Assembly (NCBI RefSeq): GCF_900100435.1
Contig: NZ_FNEX01000014.1
Span: forward strand, 62,001 to 126,000
DNA length: 64,000 bases
Origin: Pedobacter sp. ok626
GTDB lineage: Bacteria > Bacteroidota > Bacteroidia > Sphingobacteriales > Sphingobacteriaceae
Direction of reading: 5' to 3'
Position 1 is the first letter of the stretch, and every line of letters begins with the position of its first letter. A model generated the notes under the pieces. The model was not told the DNA's origin. It ran no database searches and saw only the letters and a list, made by a program, of their open reading frames with translations. The translations under genes were made by a program, and so were the position numbers. Shown one piece after another: positions 52,927 through 62,197 of this stretch.

Positions 52927-52999
52927 GTGAAATTAATGAAAGGTTTGTGGATGTAAAATTACCCTGGTATCTGGATTATAGGAATGATGGGCATTTGAG

Positions 53000-53185
53000 T
53001 TAAATATGATCTTCGTCAGTTTTATCTGGCACTTTTTGTTCAACAATATCATCATCAAAAAGGATCCGAACGCTAGGGGTATAAGTATCATCGTGTTGCC
53101 CGGTTTTGCTGGCCCAGAAAAAGGCAGCGAGAAAGATAAGTGCCAGTAAAATACTACAGCCTATCAGAAAGTAGATCATGTTCAT
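53000..53185 (-). CDS. ccoS: cbb3 oxidase maturation protein CcoS
   Basis: The 61-residue single-span protein reads MNMIYFLIGCSILLALIFLA, then AAFFWASKTGQHDD, which contains the CcoS-typical F-x-W-A/S-x-x-x-G-Q-x-D-D motif, and ends with an acidic tail. CcoS is required for inserting heme and copper into the cbb3 oxidase. It overlaps the ccoI stop by 4 bases, as usual for the ccoI-ccoS pair. Confidence 0.92.
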   Translation of the reverse strand: MNMIYFLIGCSILLALIFLAAFFWASKTGQHDDTYTPSVRILFDDDIVEQKVPDKTDEDHI

Positions 53186-55584
53186 AACAATTGGTTTTTA
53201 CGCGCATATAGCCTTGCTGCTATGCTGGTGAATAAAATAATAGTTACTGTACTGATGGGCATTAATATGGCTGCAATGAGGGGGGAAAGTAGGCCCTGCA
53301 CTGCAAAATATAAGCCCAAGGTGTTATATATTAATGAAATGACGAAACTGATGTGAATGACCTTTACAGCATCTTTAGCTTGCTGAATAAACTGAGGTAT
53401 CTTATGAAAAGCTGCTCCATCTAATATGGCATCACAATCCGGAGAGAAATTGTTAATGTTATCGGTCACGGCAACACCAAGATTACTTTGTCTTAATGCA
53501 CCAGCATCATTTAATCCATCTCCAAACATCAACACCTTTTTACCTAAACTTTGAAGATTCTTGATATAGTCCAGTTTGTTTTGTGGACTTTGTGCGAATT
53601 GCATCTGCTGTGCGCGCGGGAAAAAAGGGATAAGCGTTTGCTTATCGTGATCCTGATCGCCTGATATCAAGTGCAGGTCGGCATGTTTGTTGAGTTTAAA
53701 CGTCAGATCCTTAAATCCTTCCCGCCACTGTTGTTGGAAAGTGAAATATCCAAGGTATTGATCATTAATCATGACATGCACACTGCTGTTTGTTGGAGAG
53801 TTGATCAGCGGTAGGCCAATAAAAGCGGAACTTCCCAATTTCACTTCATTTCCATTAATTCTTCCGCTGATTCCTCGTCCAATCTTTTCTACATATTCAT
53901 CCACAGGATGAACCTTGTTTATATTTAATAGTTTTACCAGTTCCCGGCTTAATGGGTGGCCCGAGTTTCTGGCCAGATCGCTAAGTAACTGTTTTTGTTC
54001 TTCAGTAATTTTTCCTTCGAATTTAAATCCTGCGGCTTCAGGATTGGTTATGGTCCCTGTTTTATCAAATACGAAAGTGTCTATACGGGCAAGTTCCTCT
54101 ACTACAGCAGTACTTTTCAAATAGAACTTATTCTTGTCAAAAATGCTCAATACTGCAGCTAAAGTAAAAGGAGTACTCAGCGCAAGCGCACACGGGCAAG
54201 CGATAATGAGTACAGCGGTAAAAGAGGCTATGGCTTTGGTGGCGTTTCCATCATAAAGCATCCAGAATGCAGCAGAACCTGTTGCGATCAGCAATAATAG
54301 AATGCTAAAATATTTACTTGCTGTATCACTAAAGGTTTTAATTCTGTTTTTGTCGGAAAAAAAAGCCTCGTTGTTCCATAATCTGGTTAGGTAACTTTGA
54401 GATACTGGTTTAACCACTTCAAGCTCAATTGCACCTAAAAGCTGTCGACCGCCGGCATATACAACTTCGCCCAGCGTTTTCTTTACGGGCAAAGATTCAC
54501 CTGTTACAAAGCTAAAGTCGATCTCAGCTTCACCTTTTAATAGAATTGCATCTGCTGGAATAATCTCATTGCTTCTGATTAGCATTCTATTGCCTATGCT
54601 CAATTCATTTAATGGTACTGGTTTTTCCTGGCCATCTTTTATTAGGGTTACGGCAACAGGAAAGTAAGATCTGTAATCTCGCTCAAAAGAAAGGTGGTGG
54701 TAGGTACGCTGTTGCATCCATTTTCCGATCAATAGAAAAAAGACTAAACCACATAAAGTATCTACGAAACCAGCGCCTGAATTGCTAATGATTTCCACCA
54801 GAGAGCGAATAAACATCACTGCAATACCTAAGGCTAATGGAAAGTCAAGGTTTAATACCCCTTTTTTTAGATTATGATATGCAGAGCTAAAATAATCTTT
54901 GCCGCAATAAAAGACTACAGGCATAGCAAATGCCAGATTTAACCAGCCAAAGAAGGATTTAAATTGTTGCTCCAGATCTGATAACCCAAAGTACTCTGGA
55001 AAGCTAAGTAGCATGACATTTCCAAAGCAAAAGCCGGCCACGGCTATTTTAGTAACGAGCGATCGTTCTGAGAAATCCGATTGTTGTTTTTTGACCACAT
55101 CCTGCGAACTTATTAAGGGCTCGTAACCAATAGAAACTAGTGTCTCTACTACTGAACGTAAAGAAGTTTGTTCGTTTTTAAAAGTTATGGCTACCTGTTT
55201 TTTTAAGAAGTCTATTCTTGATTGTGCAACTCCAGGATTTATTTTATGTAGGTTTTCGAGAAGCCATATACATGAACTGCAATGGATAGCCGGAATGTAT
55301 AAAGTAATTGTTGTGATTTTTTCATCCTTATAGTCTACCAGCTTAGCCTCGATTTCTGCCTCATCCAGATATTCAAAGTGTTTTGATTGGACTTTTTGGG
55401 ATTGGCCTGGGATATCGTTATAAGCATAATAATTATCCAGGTTATGGTCGGATAGGATTTGATAAACACCTTTACAGCCTAAGCAACAGAACTGTTTATC
55501 ATCATACAAATACAGATTTACAGGTAGATCATCTCCACAATGGTAGCAATACGTTTTTGCCTTGAGCGTTTTTTGCTGTAACAT
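53182..55584 (-). CDS. ccoI: Copper-translocating P-type ATPase for cbb3 oxidase assembly (CcoI/FixI)
   Basis: The 800-residue P1B-type ATPase exports copper from the cytoplasm for the oxidase. It has an N-terminal Zn-finger-like region (CYHCGDDLPV, FCCLGCKGVYQIL, residues 12-45), a heavy-metal domain with IHCSSCIWLLEN, membrane spans, the actuator (DFSFVTGESLPV), the CPC motif (IIACPCALALSTPF), phosphorylation site FDKTGTITNP, and hinge FGDGLNDAGAL. It is the first gene of the minus-strand cco operon. Its leader is only about 20 bases from a putative -7 element carrying a CRP/FixK-type site upstream. Confidence 0.95.
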   Translation of the reverse strand: MLQQKTLKAKTYCYHCGDDLPVNLYLYDDKQFCCLGCKGVYQILSDHNLDNYYAYNDIPGQSQKVQSKHFEYLDEAEIEAKLVDYKDEKITTITLYIPAIHCSSCIWLLENLHKINPGVAQSRIDFLKKQVAITFKNEQTSLRSVVETLVSIGYEPLISSQDVVKKQQSDFSERSLVTKIAVAGFCFGNVMLLSFPEYFGLSDLEQQFKSFFGWLNLAFAMPVVFYCGKDYFSSAYHNLKKGVLNLDFPLALGIAVMFIRSLVEIISNSGAGFVDTLCGLVFFLLIGKWMQQRTYHHLSFERDYRSYFPVAVTLIKDGQEKPVPLNELSIGNRMLIRSNEIIPADAILLKGEAEIDFSFVTGESLPVKKTLGEVVYAGGRQLLGAIELEVVKPVSQSYLTRLWNNEAFFSDKNRIKTFSDTASKYFSILLLLIATGSAAFWMLYDGNATKAIASFTAVLIIACPCALALSTPFTLAAVLSIFDKNKFYLKSTAVVEELARIDTFVFDKTGTITNPEAAGFKFEGKITEEQKQLLSDLARNSGHPLSRELVKLLNINKVHPVDEYVEKIGRGISGRINGNEVKLGSSAFIGLPLINSPTNSSVHVMINDQYLGYFTFQQQWREGFKDLTFKLNKHADLHLISGDQDHDKQTLIPFFPRAQQMQFAQSPQNKLDYIKNLQSLGKKVLMFGDGLNDAGALRQSNLGVAVTDNINNFSPDCDAILDGAAFHKIPQFIQQAKDAVKVIHISFVISLIYNTLGLYFAVQGLLSPLIAAILMPISTVTIILFTSIAARLYARKNQLL

Positions 55585-55603
55585 AGGTCAAATCAATTTT
55601 CAC

Positions 55604-55647
55604 CAAAGTTCAACTTAGTCGTCACTTTTTACTATGATAAGCGTCAT
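55604..55647 (-). promoter_or_regulatory. CRP/FixK-type site plus -7 element for the cco operon
   Basis: ATGATAAGCGTCAT (55634-55647) is a perfect ATGA-N6-TCAT palindrome. On the minus strand GAACTTTG (55611-55604) matches TAnnTTTG except its first base, and its last base is 36.5 bp from the site centre. The ccoI ATG is 19 bases beyond. Confidence 0.65.
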
Positions 55648-55655
55648 GGCTAAAT

Positions 55656-55701
55656 ATGATGTTAGTCATTGTTTTTAATAAGATAGTTGTGCATTGTTTT
55701 G
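55656..55701 (+). promoter_or_regulatory. CRP/FixK-type site plus -7 element for the HD-PycTM/ppk operon
   Basis: ATGATGTTAGTCAT (55656-55669) is a perfect ATGA-N6-TCAT site exactly 22 bp (two helical turns) from the ccoI site. TTGTTTTG at 55694-55701 differs from TAnnTTTG at one base; its last base is 38.5 bp from the site centre. A leader of about 90 bases to ATG 55800 shows nothing else. Confidence 0.5.
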
Positions 55702-55799
55702 TTTTTACATCTTTTGGATTATTTAAAAATTAAAAACCTCATATTTATGCATTGAAAGAACATGGTGATCATGGCAATTTTGAATATAAAATTATAAGA

Positions 55800-56981
55800 A
55801 TGCAGTACCGGGAAATATTAGATCAGCTTCGTACCCATGTCGCAAGCCTATTTCTAGCGCACAAGGACGAGCGCTTTGTTTATCACAATTTACATCATAC
55901 AGAACAGGTAGTTGAGAATGCCGTTAGAATTGCTAATCATTATCAATTGTCTGATCGGGAGTTTTTCATCGTAACGGCCGCCAGTTGGTTTCATGATATG
56001 GGCTATCTGTTTGATTGTAGTCAGCATGAGGTTCGGGGTGAGCGCATTGCTACCGAGTTTTTAACAGAAAAAGAAGTAGATAAAGAGACGATTGCTTTAG
56101 TCGGAGGTTGTATTTTAGCTACAAAAATGCCTCAAAGTCCCGTGGGCTTGTTGCAACAGATTGTTTGTGACGCGGATCTTTTTCATTTGGGGAGCGACAG
56201 TTTTAAGGAAAAGAATAAGCTGATGCGTCAAGAAGTTGCCGCATTTTGCAATAAAGAGATCGATAAAAATGAATGGCGGATTAAAACCATAGCGCTTTTT
56301 AAGGCTCATCATTATCATACAGACTTTTGTCAACAATTACTAAACAATAAAAAAGCACAGAACCTCGCCGAAATGGAAAAGAAGCTAATAACCCCAGTAG
56401 AAGGAGGGACGACAGCCGTTTCAACAACAGGAAAAAAGAAAAAGGGGGACAAGCCGGAACGTGGGGTAGAAACCATGTTTAGAGTTTCTTCTGGAAATCA
56501 TCAGCGATTGAGTGATATGGCCGATAATAAGGCGCACATCATGATATCTACCAACTCAATTATACTGTCGGTAATTTTAAGTTTACTCTTACGGAAGCTG
56601 GAAGACAATCCACATCTAATTATTCCAACGCTACTTTTGTTGATTGTCTGTGTGGTGACTATGGTGTTTTCTATTCTGGCTACCCGACCTTCAATTCCAG
56701 AAGGTATATTTACACCTGCAGATATTGAGGAGAAGCGAGTGAATCTGCTCTTCTTTGGTAATTTTTATCGGATGAGTCTTTCAGATTATGAAAGTGGAAT
56801 GCTTAAGATGATGGATGACAGAGATTTTCTTTATGGCAGCTTAATTAAAGATGTATATTCCCAGGGAGTAGTATTGGGTCGTAAATACCGTTTATTAAGA
56901 ATCGCCTACAATGTATTTATGTTCGGTATTGTGGCAGCTGTTTTAGCCTTCATCATCGCCTCGGCAATAGTAACTATGTAA
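55800..56981 (+). CDS. HD-domain protein fused to Pycsar-effector-like membrane domain (PycTM/DUF5706)
   Basis: The start is at ATG 55800 (MQYREILDQLRTHVASLFLA, 393 aa); the longer frame uses a TTG. Residues about 15-190 form an HD phosphohydrolase domain (FVYHNLHHTEQVVENAVRIA, ASWFHDMGYLF with H65-D66, VCDADLFHLG). After a basic linker with GKKKKGDKPERG, residues about 230-393 match the PycTM type: MFRVSSGNHQRLSDMADNKA, two spans (SIILSVILSL, LLLLIVCVVTMVFSILATRP) and a C-terminal span (VFMFGIVAAVLAFIIASAIV). PycTM proteins are membrane effectors of the cCMP/cUMP Pycsar anti-phage system. No pyrimidine cyclase gene is nearby. The gene is 7 bases ahead of ppk. Confidence 0.82.
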   Translation: MQYREILDQLRTHVASLFLAHKDERFVYHNLHHTEQVVENAVRIANHYQLSDREFFIVTAASWFHDMGYLFDCSQHEVRGERIATEFLTEKEVDKETIALVGGCILATKMPQSPVGLLQQIVCDADLFHLGSDSFKEKNKLMRQEVAAFCNKEIDKNEWRIKTIALFKAHHYHTDFCQQLLNNKKAQNLAEMEKKLITPVEGGTTAVSTTGKKKKGDKPERGVETMFRVSSGNHQRLSDMADNKAHIMISTNSIILSVILSLLLRKLEDNPHLIIPTLLLLIVCVVTMVFSILATRPSIPEGIFTPADIEEKRVNLLFFGNFYRMSLSDYESGMLKMMDDRDFLYGSLIKDVYSQGVVLGRKYRLLRIAYNVFMFGIVAAVLAFIIASAIVTM

Positions 56982-56988
56982 AGATTTT

Positions 56989-58953
56989 ATGGAAGATGCT
57001 GTTTTTTTTAACAGAGATTTAAGCTGGCTAAGTTTTAATGAACGGGTGCTTCTGGAAGCAGATAAAGCTACTGTCCCTTTACTGGAGCGTATAAAATTTC
57101 TATCTATCTATTCCTCAAATTTGGATGAGTTTTATCGGGTAAGGATACCTGTTTTAATGGCTATAGATGAGTTAGAGAAAGATACGAAGCAGCAAGGTAA
57201 TTACGAACTGGCAAAAACGAAGATTGATCGACAGCAGCAAAAATATGGATCTATACTGGCTGAGCAGATTATACCTGAATTGGCGAAACACCATGTTTAC
57301 TGGGTCTACAATAAGCCCATACCTACGAATATATCTGCTAAGGTTGCTGATGTGTTTTTTACACAGATACTAGCCTATATCCACTCCATTCGCATAGATG
57401 ATGAGCTTACTGATTTTTTTGCGGAGAATAATAAATTATATCAGGTAGTTATACTGGTAGATAAGCAGGGGAAAGAACGACTGGAATTAATTAACATCCC
57501 ATCAGATAATTTGCCTCGTTTATATGCCATAACTGAAGGCAATGATAAGTATGTTGTGTTTTTAGAAGACATTATTAAACACAAAATAGCTTATTTGTTT
57601 CCCCGTGATGAAATTAAAGGTGTTTTTAATTTGAAAATTACCCGCGACGCAGAATTGAAAATAGAGGATGTAGATGATGAAGATATCACTGCTTCGCTGG
57701 AACGGCAATTGGAAGCACGTGATTTTGGTTTTGCTACCCGCTTTTTATGTGAGCCGGGGATTCCCATCAGAAATCTCTATTACCTCATTTACACGCTAAA
57801 CCTACAGAAGGCCGCAATAGTTGAGGGGGGGACCTATCATAATTTAAAGGATTTGAATAGCTTCCCATTGGCTGATCCTGCATTTAGCTACCCCAAATGG
57901 CCAGCCATCAAATCGCTGTATATTAATGAGACGGAGACCCTTTTTGATCATATTCTAAAGCAAGATATATTGATCAATGTTCCTTATCAAAGCTATGATC
58001 CTGTACTTCGCTTTTTTAATGAGGCTGCTAACGATCAGAATGTCGTAGAAATTTATACCACACTATATCGGGTCGCGAATGATTCTAGAATTGTTAGTGC
58101 TTTAAGTACTGCTGCCAGAAATGGAAAAAAGGTAGTGGCTATGGTCGAATTAAAAGCGCGTTTTGACGAGGCGAATAACATCAAATGGGCGAAGCAAATG
58201 AAGGCGGCAGGTGTAAAGATCATTTATAGCAATATAAATCTGAAGGTTCATGCCAAGGTCGCCCTTGTTAAAAGGCAATTTAACGGAACCTATGATTACC
58301 TGGGGCTGCTGGCTACGGGTAATCTAAACGAAAGTACCGCGAAGTTTTATACTGACCAGATTTTGCTTACTGCTTACCGACCGATGTTGGAAGAGCTTGA
58401 AGCTTTGTTTGGTTTCCTTAGTAAAAGCAAGAATGCACCTTCTGCAGAGGATATGATCGATTTCAAACACTTGCTGGTGGCACAGTTTAACTTGCGGGAA
58501 AGGTTTTTGGATTTAATCCAACGAGAAATTGACAATGCTAAAAATGGACTGATCTCAGGTATTACTATTAAGTTAAATAACCTTGAAGAACAGGTTCTGA
58601 TTACTAAATTATATGAAGCTGCTCATGCAGGGGTGAAGATTAAGCTTATTGTTCGTGGGATTTGTTGTTTGGTTCCAGGGAAAGCTGGTTTGAGCGAAAA
58701 TATTACTGTCACAAGAATTGTAGATCGTTACCTCGAGCATGGTCGTATATTTGCGTTCGAGAATAACGGAAATCCTGAAGTTTTTATGGGCTCCGCCGAT
58801 TGGATGAATCGGAATATTTACAGCAGGATAGAGGTTTGCTTTCCTGTTTACAATGAGGAATTGAAAGAGTTGTTGCTTAGAATTATTAACTTACAGCTAA
58901 ATGATAATGTTCAAGAGTCAATTTACTTATTTTTGCAACAGAAAATAAACTAA
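56989..58953 (+). CDS. ppk1: Polyphosphate kinase
   Basis: PPK1 reversibly transfers the gamma phosphate of ATP to polyphosphate through a phosphohistidine. The 654-residue length is slightly short of the usual 690. The N domain starts FFNRDLSWLSFNERVLLEAD. The catalytic core has the autophosphorylated His as H421 in NLKVHAKVALVKR, the second active-site His as H584 in YLEHGRIFAFENNG, and EIYTTLYRVANDSRIVSALS as ATP-site region. It lies 7 bases after the HD-PycTM gene and 10 before a lipoprotein gene, so it is part of a tight operon whose promoter region carries a CRP/FixK-type site. Confidence 0.96.
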   Translation: MEDAVFFNRDLSWLSFNERVLLEADKATVPLLERIKFLSIYSSNLDEFYRVRIPVLMAIDELEKDTKQQGNYELAKTKIDRQQQKYGSILAEQIIPELAKHHVYWVYNKPIPTNISAKVADVFFTQILAYIHSIRIDDELTDFFAENNKLYQVVILVDKQGKERLELINIPSDNLPRLYAITEGNDKYVVFLEDIIKHKIAYLFPRDEIKGVFNLKITRDAELKIEDVDDEDITASLERQLEARDFGFATRFLCEPGIPIRNLYYLIYTLNLQKAAIVEGGTYHNLKDLNSFPLADPAFSYPKWPAIKSLYINETETLFDHILKQDILINVPYQSYDPVLRFFNEAANDQNVVEIYTTLYRVANDSRIVSALSTAARNGKKVVAMVELKARFDEANNIKWAKQMKAAGVKIIYSNINLKVHAKVALVKRQFNGTYDYLGLLATGNLNESTAKFYTDQILLTAYRPMLEELEALFGFLSKSKNAPSAEDMIDFKHLLVAQFNLRERFLDLIQREIDNAKNGLISGITIKLNNLEEQVLITKLYEAAHAGVKIKLIVRGICCLVPGKAGLSENITVTRIVDRYLEHGRIFAFENNGNPEVFMGSADWMNRNIYSRIEVCFPVYNEELKELLLRIINLQLNDNVQESIYLFLQQKIN

Positions 58954-58963
58954 CCAAACGCTT

Positions 58964-59833
58964 ATGAGACGATTTTACATAAATTTTTTATACACCACAA
59001 TTATCCTATCCATTTTTGGATCATACGCTTGCAAAAATCCCGTTAATAAATATACAAGTCCTAAAGGTTACGATTTTAGTAAACCAGACAGGTTTAATAT
59101 GCCTTCAAGTTTGTTGGAAATATCTGGCATAACCTTTTATAACGGTAATAGTGATACTATTTATAGTATTCAGGATGAGGATGGTAAATTATTTAGGCAA
59201 AAGTGGGATGTCAAGAAGCAATATCACATGAAATTTGCTGCTAAAGGCGATTTTGAAGATCTGGCAATTGTTAAGGAAACTGTATTTATACTGAAAAGTA
59301 ACGGGGCGCTATATTCATTCCCCTTTTCAGAAGCTGTAAAACCAAGTTCCGAAAAAGTCAAAGAAAGGAAAAAATTAGTACCAAAAGGCGAGTATGAAGG
59401 TCTATTTGCAGATTCTCAAACCAACAAAGTCTATGTTTTATGCAAGAAATGTGATATAGATAAACAAAAGAAACAGGTTACAGGTTATATTTTTGATTAC
59501 AAACCTGAAATGGATAGTTTAGTTGCGGCAGAAAGTTTTAGGCTCGATTTAAACCAGATGAAAGGGCTTAATCCTAAACTCAAGACTAGCTTGAGTCCTT
59601 CGGCATTAGCCAGAAATCCAAGAACAAACGAATGGTATGTGTTATCATCTACCAATAAAATGTTGTTGGTTACTGATGCCAATTGGAAAATTAAGGAGGC
59701 CCACCGTTTAAACTCGTCAACATTTAATCAACCCGAAGGAATCGCCTTTGATAAAGCATTCAACCTGTATATCTCTAATGAAGGAGACGAAATTACTGAT
59801 GGTAATATTTTAAAATTTAGCTTTCGTAAATAA
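58964..59833 (+). CDS. SdiA-regulated-type beta-propeller lipoprotein
   Basis: The 289-residue exported protein has a probable lipoprotein signal (lipobox YAC, about Cys23) and a propeller of the SdiA-regulated type: LLEISGITFYNGNSDTIYSI, AAKGDFEDLAIVKETVFILK, KGEYEGLFADSQTNKVYVLC, LSPSALARNPRTNEWYVLSS and FNQPEGIAFDKAFNLYISNE. These repeats also occur in phytase-like esterases, but no calcium or phosphate site was established. The stop overlaps the ATG of the GAF gene by one base. Being next to ppk1 is suggestive of phosphate metabolism; this is inference. Confidence 0.75.
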   Translation: MRRFYINFLYTTIILSIFGSYACKNPVNKYTSPKGYDFSKPDRFNMPSSLLEISGITFYNGNSDTIYSIQDEDGKLFRQKWDVKKQYHMKFAAKGDFEDLAIVKETVFILKSNGALYSFPFSEAVKPSSEKVKERKKLVPKGEYEGLFADSQTNKVYVLCKKCDIDKQKKQVTGYIFDYKPEMDSLVAAESFRLDLNQMKGLNPKLKTSLSPSALARNPRTNEWYVLSSTNKMLLVTDANWKIKEAHRLNSSTFNQPEGIAFDKAFNLYISNEGDEITDGNILKFSFRK

Positions 59834-62187
59834 TGCAAACCATAACGCTAGATCTAAATAAGGGTATCAATGGTTCTGGGCAAGAGCTGGTTAAAGCTAG
59901 TGTTAAACTCTCTTTACGTCCTTTTATTAATTATATTGAAGGGAGACTAGCATCTGAAAAGACAGCTAAGGTCAACTTTTATAGATATATACTCGAAGAG
60001 TTTAATAAATATCCAGAACTCAAAGATCCAATTTCTAATGAGGATGCAGGTAAGTATACCGCGCTTTTTGAACTGATTTATACCGCTTTATCTCCTATTA
60101 TAAATGATGAGAAACAACAATACTGGGCATTAAGCACGCCGATATCTCCATGCTTTCATTATGGTACGGATGCTTTTTATAGCTTTCTGATGGATGCCAC
60201 AAGTTGCAGTTTAAAAACAGATCTCAGCTTGCCTTCTAAGAAGGAGATGGAGAAAAATCTATTGTCTGCATTTTATAACATCATCATGGAGCGGTTTTAT
60301 AACTTCTCTTTAACCGGTAATCAGCTGGTTATTCATTCTGTTATAGATCCAGATACCCGCTTGCTTAAATATTATAGGTTAAATGTCGATACCCGATTTT
60401 TGGATATCACCACGAGTGTTAAACTACCTGAATATAACCTAAAGGATGTCAAGGATTATATAAAAGATGAAAGGAATACGTTAAAGATATTAACTAAACT
60501 AATCCCCCCTCAATTATTTAAAGTTGAGGGGATTTCAATCGTCACCTTAACTGATGTTACAGGTGAATATGCTTTGGAAACTGTTAAGAATCTGGTGATA
60601 GATCATAATGAATCGCAACAGGGGATGCATACGAAAGAAATATCGACGGCCTTAAAAACACTTGTTGGGACCGATCAGATCGATTTTGGAATGATTCCTT
60701 ATATTAAGCTCAATAACAAGCTTCAGATCAACGAACTCTCCGGTTTTAACAGTATTTTAATTCAGCTTGGACGAGAGGAAGGTCAGCATGAAATTGAACA
60801 TGATGGACTGATTGAGGAATACATCAAAAATCCACGTACTTTAATATTTCCTGAAATTTCTGAAGAAGACCAGGATAAATACCCAACCTTGAAACTATTG
60901 GGGCAGGTGGGGATTAAATCTTATGCACTTTTCCCTTTGTATTATAACGCGCGTTTGGTGGGCTGTCTGGAGTTATACACGAAAGATTCAACTCAGTTTA
61001 ATGGAAACACATTGAGCAAGATTGAAGCTGCATTTCCATTGCTGGCACAGCTGTTTCAGAATGTTATTATCGATTTTAATAATGAAATTCAGGATGTAAT
61101 TACAGATAAGTTTACTGCTTTACAGCCTTCTGTACAATGGCGCTTTCATGAAGCAGCTTATAATTATGTACAATCTGGTGCAAGGGATAGGAATTTCCCC
61201 ATAGAACCGGTGTTTTTTAAAGACGTCTATCCATTTTATGGAGCTGTAGATATTAGAAATTCGAGTATTCAGCGTAATGGGGCAATAAGAAGGGATTTAT
61301 ATGCCCATTTTGAAGTTCTCGAAAATACCTTAAATGCGATAAGGGAAAGATCCAAGGAGTGTACTGAAAATGAAATCCCCAAAGGGGTATCTTTATGGAG
61401 TAATAAACACCTGGATGAATTGTCGGACCGGGAAATTTTTAAGACGGAAGATTATTTGCAGCGGCAGATACCCAATTCCTTACAGCATTTAAAAACCACT
61501 TATCCCGAAGTTGCTGATATTGTTGATGATTATTTTAACCTGATTGGGAATAAACGGAAAATCTTCGAAAACAGGGATCGTTATGAAAAAAGCATGCAAA
61601 TGATCAATGTTGCAGTAACCAGACATCTTGATGAGTTTAATGCTGAATTGCAAAGTATTTATCCTTGCTACTTTGAGAAATTTAGGACCGATGGGGTTGA
61701 ATTTGATATTTATCTCGGCCATTCTATTTCACCCGGAATCCCTTTTCCTCAAGATATTGTTTCTGATTTTAGACTAAGGCAACTGCGTATACTTGTCGAA
61801 ATAGCCCGTACAACGAATAATTTAGGGCCATATTTTTCTATCCCTTTAGAAACTACGCAGCTTATTTTTGTGTACGAGAAGCAACTCGATATCAGCTTTA
61901 GAATCGATGAGCAAAGGTTTGACGTAGAAGGTAGTTACAACATTCGTTACCAGATGGTAAAGAAAAGGATCGATAAAGCATTAATTAAAGATACCAACGA
62001 GCGACTGACGCAGCCAGGTAAAATAGCAATTGTATATTTTAACAGTGAAGAGGCTAAAGCTTACCATGGTTACATTAAAAAGTTGCAGAGCCAACGTTTA
62101 CTAAATGATGATCTTGAGCATCTTGAATTGGAAGAGCTGCAAGGTGTTGAAGGATTGAAGGCCCTTAGAATAGGGGTTAAGTATTAA
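59833..62187 (+). CDS. Large GAF-domain protein of unknown role beside ppk1
   Basis: The 784-residue cytoplasmic protein has no signal peptide or membrane span. A GAF-like domain is visible at about residues 300-415 (DQIDFGMIPYIKLNNKLQIN, GQVGIKSYALFPLYYNARLV, GCLELYTKDSTQFNGNTLSK). The flanking regions are long helical segments without recognised catalytic motifs. It has neither a kinase nor a cyclase domain, so its output is unknown. The start overlaps the upstream stop by one base, and the next gene begins 10 bases after it. It could be a sensor or scaffold for the polyphosphate operon; that is inference. Confidence 0.75.
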   Translation: MQTITLDLNKGINGSGQELVKASVKLSLRPFINYIEGRLASEKTAKVNFYRYILEEFNKYPELKDPISNEDAGKYTALFELIYTALSPIINDEKQQYWALSTPISPCFHYGTDAFYSFLMDATSCSLKTDLSLPSKKEMEKNLLSAFYNIIMERFYNFSLTGNQLVIHSVIDPDTRLLKYYRLNVDTRFLDITTSVKLPEYNLKDVKDYIKDERNTLKILTKLIPPQLFKVEGISIVTLTDVTGEYALETVKNLVIDHNESQQGMHTKEISTALKTLVGTDQIDFGMIPYIKLNNKLQINELSGFNSILIQLGREEGQHEIEHDGLIEEYIKNPRTLIFPEISEEDQDKYPTLKLLGQVGIKSYALFPLYYNARLVGCLELYTKDSTQFNGNTLSKIEAAFPLLAQLFQNVIIDFNNEIQDVITDKFTALQPSVQWRFHEAAYNYVQSGARDRNFPIEPVFFKDVYPFYGAVDIRNSSIQRNGAIRRDLYAHFEVLENTLNAIRERSKECTENEIPKGVSLWSNKHLDELSDREIFKTEDYLQRQIPNSLQHLKTTYPEVADIVDDYFNLIGNKRKIFENRDRYEKSMQMINVAVTRHLDEFNAELQSIYPCYFEKFRTDGVEFDIYLGHSISPGIPFPQDIVSDFRLRQLRILVEIARTTNNLGPYFSIPLETTQLIFVYEKQLDISFRIDEQRFDVEGSYNIRYQMVKKRIDKALIKDTNERLTQPGKIAIVYFNSEEAKAYHGYIKKLQSQRLLNDDLEHLELEELQGVEGLKALRIGVKY

Positions 62188-62197
62188 ATTGCTAGAT

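Noticed and set aside
53006..53019. An ATGA-N6-TCAG match inside the ccoS 3' end, 80 bases before ccoNO
   Set aside because: It encodes the last ccoS codons, and no TTTG-type -7 element lies at the 36-38 bp register on the minus strand, so ccoNO probably depends on the ccoI promoter or read-through.
55800..56981. A complete Pycsar anti-phage system
   Set aside because: Only the effector-like domain is present; neither flank encodes a pyrimidine cyclase, and the operon partner is polyphosphate kinase.
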